From Gillisia mitskevichiae (GTDB taxonomy: Bacteria; Bacteroidota; Bacteroidia; Flavobacteriales; Flavobacteriaceae), in the NCBI RefSeq assembly GCF_003634585.1, contig NZ_RBLG01000001.1, forward strand, positions 806,001-870,000: DNA of 64,000 nucleotides, given 5' to 3'. Position numbers and translations under genes: made by a program. This document shows positions 61,754 to 64,000 of the stretch, in pieces. Within the stretch, counting starts at the first letter, position 1; every line of letters starts with the position of its first letter. The notes beneath the pieces are model-generated. The model saw nothing but the letters and a program-made list of their open reading frames with translations, did no database searches and was not told the DNA's origin.

Positions 61754-63709
61754 TTATAATCTTGCATTTCTCCAAGACCATCCAGAAATATCAAGTTTAG
61801 TTCCAGCATTATAAGTGCCTGTTAAACTGGCATTTATTCCATCCACCTTTACATTAGCTACTGGACCATTATCTTTCATGTCTAAATTGGTTTGGTAACC
61901 TTCCAAATAAATATTGTTGATAGTTGCCCCAGATTCCTTCTTAAACTGTAGAGCTGTCCCCCCAGTTGTGGAGATTGCAGTGAAATTTATTAGTTTAGGA
62001 TTGTTGTTTAATCCATCTGCTTCTAAGGCGGTAGAGAATCCTTCGTTGGTATGAGAAATATATGTGTTAGTAACAGTTCCATTCCAACCTTCTGTCCAGT
62101 CTACAGCATCATCCTCATTATTTTCAAAATAAAGGTTGGTTGCAGAAACTGTTCCTCCAAAAAATTCTATCCCATCATCTGAGCCATTAATTACTGCAAT
62201 GTTTTCTAAAATTGTTCCAGAACCTACAGCATATAACGAGACTCCGTTGTATTGAGAATCTGCATTAATTTGTGCTCCAGTTCCAAGAATAGTAAGATTT
62301 TTTATACTTCCAGAATTATCTGTATCATCAGATCCTCCATAAATAAAACCTCCAACTTCAGCAGTTGCATTTATACCTTCAGTTGTAGTTGCTTTCCCAA
62401 CGATTGTTAGTCCACCCCAATCTCCCGGCATGGCGTTTTGAGAAGAAATTACTACAGGGTTTTCGGGTGTTCCTTGAATATCTATTTTTCCTCCTTGAAG
62501 AATTGCGATATACACATCTGTTCCTCCATCTCTGGCAGTGATTTTTGTTCCAGCAGGGATCGTTAATTTTCCACCATCTTTTACTATTAAAGAAGAAGTT
62601 AGCTCGTATGCGACAGAAGCATTTAAACTAAGTTCGCCCTCAACAACACCTTGTAGAACTGTAGCTTCAACAGAACCTCTATTGTTAATCCAGTTAAAAA
62701 GAGCGATATCTACAGTAGCTAAATCTGTATATGATTTTCCCGGATCTGCTATCACATCTTCAATAAGTACATTTGCGATACTTCCTTCATCCTTCATGTC
62801 TATAGAAGTGTCATATCCTATTAAAGCCAATCCAGAGATCGTTGCTCCAGATTCTTTTTTAAATTGTAAAGCAGTACCTCCTTTAGAAGAAACGGCTGTA
62901 AAATTTACGATCTTAGGATTATTGTTTAATCCATCTGCCTCGATAGCAGTAGAAAATCCTTCAATTGTATGTAGTACATAGGCGTTGGTTACTGTTCCAC
63001 TCCATCCTTCTGTCCAGTCTACAGCATCGTCTTCGTTATTTTCTAAATAAAGATTTTTAACAGAAACTGTACCTCCAAAAAATTCAACACCATCGTCTGC
63101 TCCATTTAATAAAGCAATATTTTCAATAGTTGTCCCAGACCCAATTGCATAAAGCGTTAACCCATTATATTGGGAGTCTGCATTAATTTGAGCTCCGGCA
63201 CCTTCAATAATTAAATATCTTATAGTTCCAGAGTCATCAGTATCATCTGTTCCCCCGTAGATAAATCCACCTACTTCTGCAGTAGCATCAATCCCTTCAG
63301 TAGTAGTTGCATCTCCTAAAAGAACAAGACCACCCCAATCTCCTGGGCTTCCACTTGCAGAAGACATTCTAACAGGATTGTTTTGAGTTCCCTGCACATC
63401 TATTTGTGCGCCTTTTTTCACAACTATGTACACTTCTTGTCCAACATTGGCCGTAATAGATGTTCCTGCAGGAATAGTTAACTTAACTCCAGATTCTACA
63501 CTTAAGGAACCAGTAAGTTTGTAAGAAACATTAGGGTCTAAAGTAAGGTTTGCAGAGATGCTTCCGTTAAGATTAGAGGCTATAGGATTTACTGGTGTTC
63601 CCCCCTGATCTCCTTCATCGAAGAAATTGTCGTCGTTACTACAGCTTCCAAAGAAAAGAGCTGAAAGCATACTTGTGATAAGTGCAATACTTTTAATTGA
63701 TTTTTTCAT
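61754..63709 (-). CDS. large lipoprotein with two tandem beta-helix-like repeats
   Basis: The 651-residue protein has a lipobox (LFFGSC, Cys23) followed by acidic residues (SNDDNFFDEGD), like surface-export signals in Bacteroidota. Two copies of a unit of about 290 residues follow (about 49-341 and 356-651). Shared landmarks are LTIPAGT, PGDWGGL, TTTEGI, EVGGFIYGG, QINADSQYNG, ENNEDDAVDWTEGW and NNNPK. The short repeating strands with Asn/Asp/Gly turns suggest a right-handed parallel beta-helix. Some databases label relatives multidrug transporter, which the sequence does not support. It follows the TonB receptor gene by 41 bases. Confidence 0.85.
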   Translation of the reverse strand: MKKSIKSIALITSMLSALFFGSCSNDDNFFDEGDQGGTPVNPIASNLNGSISANLTLDPNVSYKLTGSLSVESGVKLTIPAGTSITANVGQEVYIVVKKGAQIDVQGTQNNPVRMSSASGSPGDWGGLVLLGDATTTEGIDATAEVGGFIYGGTDDTDDSGTIRYLIIEGAGAQINADSQYNGLTLYAIGSGTTIENIALLNGADDGVEFFGGTVSVKNLYLENNEDDAVDWTEGWSGTVTNAYVLHTIEGFSTAIEADGLNNNPKIVNFTAVSSKGGTALQFKKESGATISGLALIGYDTSIDMKDEGSIANVLIEDVIADPGKSYTDLATVDIALFNWINNRGSVEATVLQGVVEGELSLNASVAYELTSSLIVKDGGKLTIPAGTKITARDGGTDVYIAILQGGKIDIQGTPENPVVISSQNAMPGDWGGLTIVGKATTTEGINATAEVGGFIYGGSDDTDNSGSIKNLTILGTGAQINADSQYNGVSLYAVGSGTILENIAVINGSDDGIEFFGGTVSATNLYFENNEDDAVDWTEGWNGTVTNTYISHTNEGFSTALEADGLNNNPKLINFTAISTTGGTALQFKKESGATINNIYLEGYQTNLDMKDNGPVANVKVDGINASLTGTYNAGTKLDISGWSWRNARL

Positions 63710-63750
63710 TTTTCAAAAATTTAAATTTGATTAATTGTTTGGTTTATTTT

Positions 63751-64000
63751 TTAAAATTTATATCCAACTCCTAGGCTAATTGTTGCGCCGCGAGTATAAG
63801 ATCTTACGGTTTCGGTGGTTTCGATTCCAGTAGTACTTGGTTTAATGTTTTGAGTTCTTTTAATTTCTGGATTGAGAATGTTCTTACCGCTAAGCTTTAA
63901 GTTGAAATGCTCTCCAAATTCTTGATTAATAAGAGCATCTAGGGACACGAAGCCTTTTTCTATAATTGCATCGTTATAAAAAAGATCACTTTGTGTTTGA
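63751..64000 (-). CDS. TonB-dependent outer-membrane receptor, C-terminal part
   Basis: The frame is open from the window end to a stop at 63751-63753 and encodes the last 82 residues visible. They include SLDALINQEFGEHFNLKLSG, a KNILNPEIKR segment and the final strand RGATISLGVGYKF ending in Phe, the classic signature of the last barrel strands of a TonB-dependent receptor. The N-terminal plug and TonB box lie outside. An apparent GTG start inside the frame (63948) is not the true start. It leads the operon with the repeat lipoprotein gene. Confidence 0.88.
   Translation of the reverse strand, partial: QTQSDLFYNDAIIEKGFVSLDALINQEFGEHFNLKLSGKNILNPEIKRTQNIKPSTTGIETTETVRSYTRGATISLGVGYKF

Noticed and set aside
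62538-62981. 147-codon plus-strand ORF opposite the repeat lipoprotein
   Set aside because: It is antisense to a well-supported coding region and reflects its codon bias and low-complexity repeats.
1-64000. CRISPR arrays, prophage genes, transposases or integrases
   Set aside because: No regularly spaced repeats and no recombinase, capsid or IS-type proteins are present; the window looks like core chromosome.

Overview
The window is a piece of chromosome from a member of the Bacteroidota, most likely the family Flavobacteriaceae. The evidence is: AT-rich DNA; starts without Shine-Dalgarno sequences but with A-rich leaders; promoter-like TAnnTTTG boxes; a type IX secretion (T9SS) sorting domain; a PorT-like barrel; a TonB-dependent receptor; the Bacteroidota-typical families DUF4271, DUF4296 and DUF5686; an epimerase-type threonine dehydrogenase; and many Cys-lipoproteins, some with acidic residues just after the lipidated Cys. 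The genus cannot be fixed from sequence alone. No prophage, transposase, CRISPR array or rRNA operon is visible. Gene density is high and no gene-free stretch exceeds 300 bases.

Layout. 1-8 kb: an S9 peptidase tail, thioesterase, secreted metallo-beta-lactamase-fold enzyme, a protein with a duplicated ferredoxin-like domain, two GNAT acetyltransferases, a zinc-ribbon protein, a CBS protein, a membrane M28 peptidase and a YeeZ-like epimerase. Two intergenic repeat zones lie here. 8-17 kb: an M13 lipoprotein peptidase, two small lipoproteins, threonine dehydrogenase, a cold-shock protein, a CLC chloride transporter with CBS domains, and aspS. 17-24 kb: a complete tetR-tolC-adaptor-RND efflux operon with a good candidate operator. 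24-34 kb: polyprenyl synthase, 2-oxoglutarate dehydrogenase E1 and E2, a retropepsin-like protease, TatD, an acyltransferase, asparaginase I and tRNA-Ser(GGA). 34-37 kb: an ExbB-membrane protein-ExbD-ExbD operon followed by a PorT-like barrel.

37-48 kb, mostly on the minus strand: a PAP2-like membrane protein, rpoN, a pseudouridine synthase, asnS, an MMPL/RND transporter, a DUF5686 outer-membrane protein, frr and pyrH. 48-60 kb: a YugP-like peptidase, Lrp plus saccharopine dehydrogenase, DUF423, pckA, hemD-like plus DUF4271, then dolichol-phosphate mannose synthase-like GT2, dihydroorotase, DUF4296, an epimerase and tyrS. 60-64 kb: a LuxE-like protein, a tiny T9SS sorting-domain protein, a duplicated beta-helix-like lipoprotein and the C-terminus of a TonB-dependent receptor.

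Most of the window is core metabolism, translation and envelope function. The most accessory-looking unit is the last one: TonB receptor, large repeat lipoprotein and an almost cargo-less T9SS protein on one strand. Other points worth checking are a CLC protein whose internal proton glutamate is replaced by valine, a CxxC insert in an ExbD periplasmic domain, a palindromic TetR operator placed over its own promoter, a Flavo-1-like structured repeat, a 147-bp imperfect palindrome resembling a MITE, and an unlisted 42-residue membrane peptide gene.
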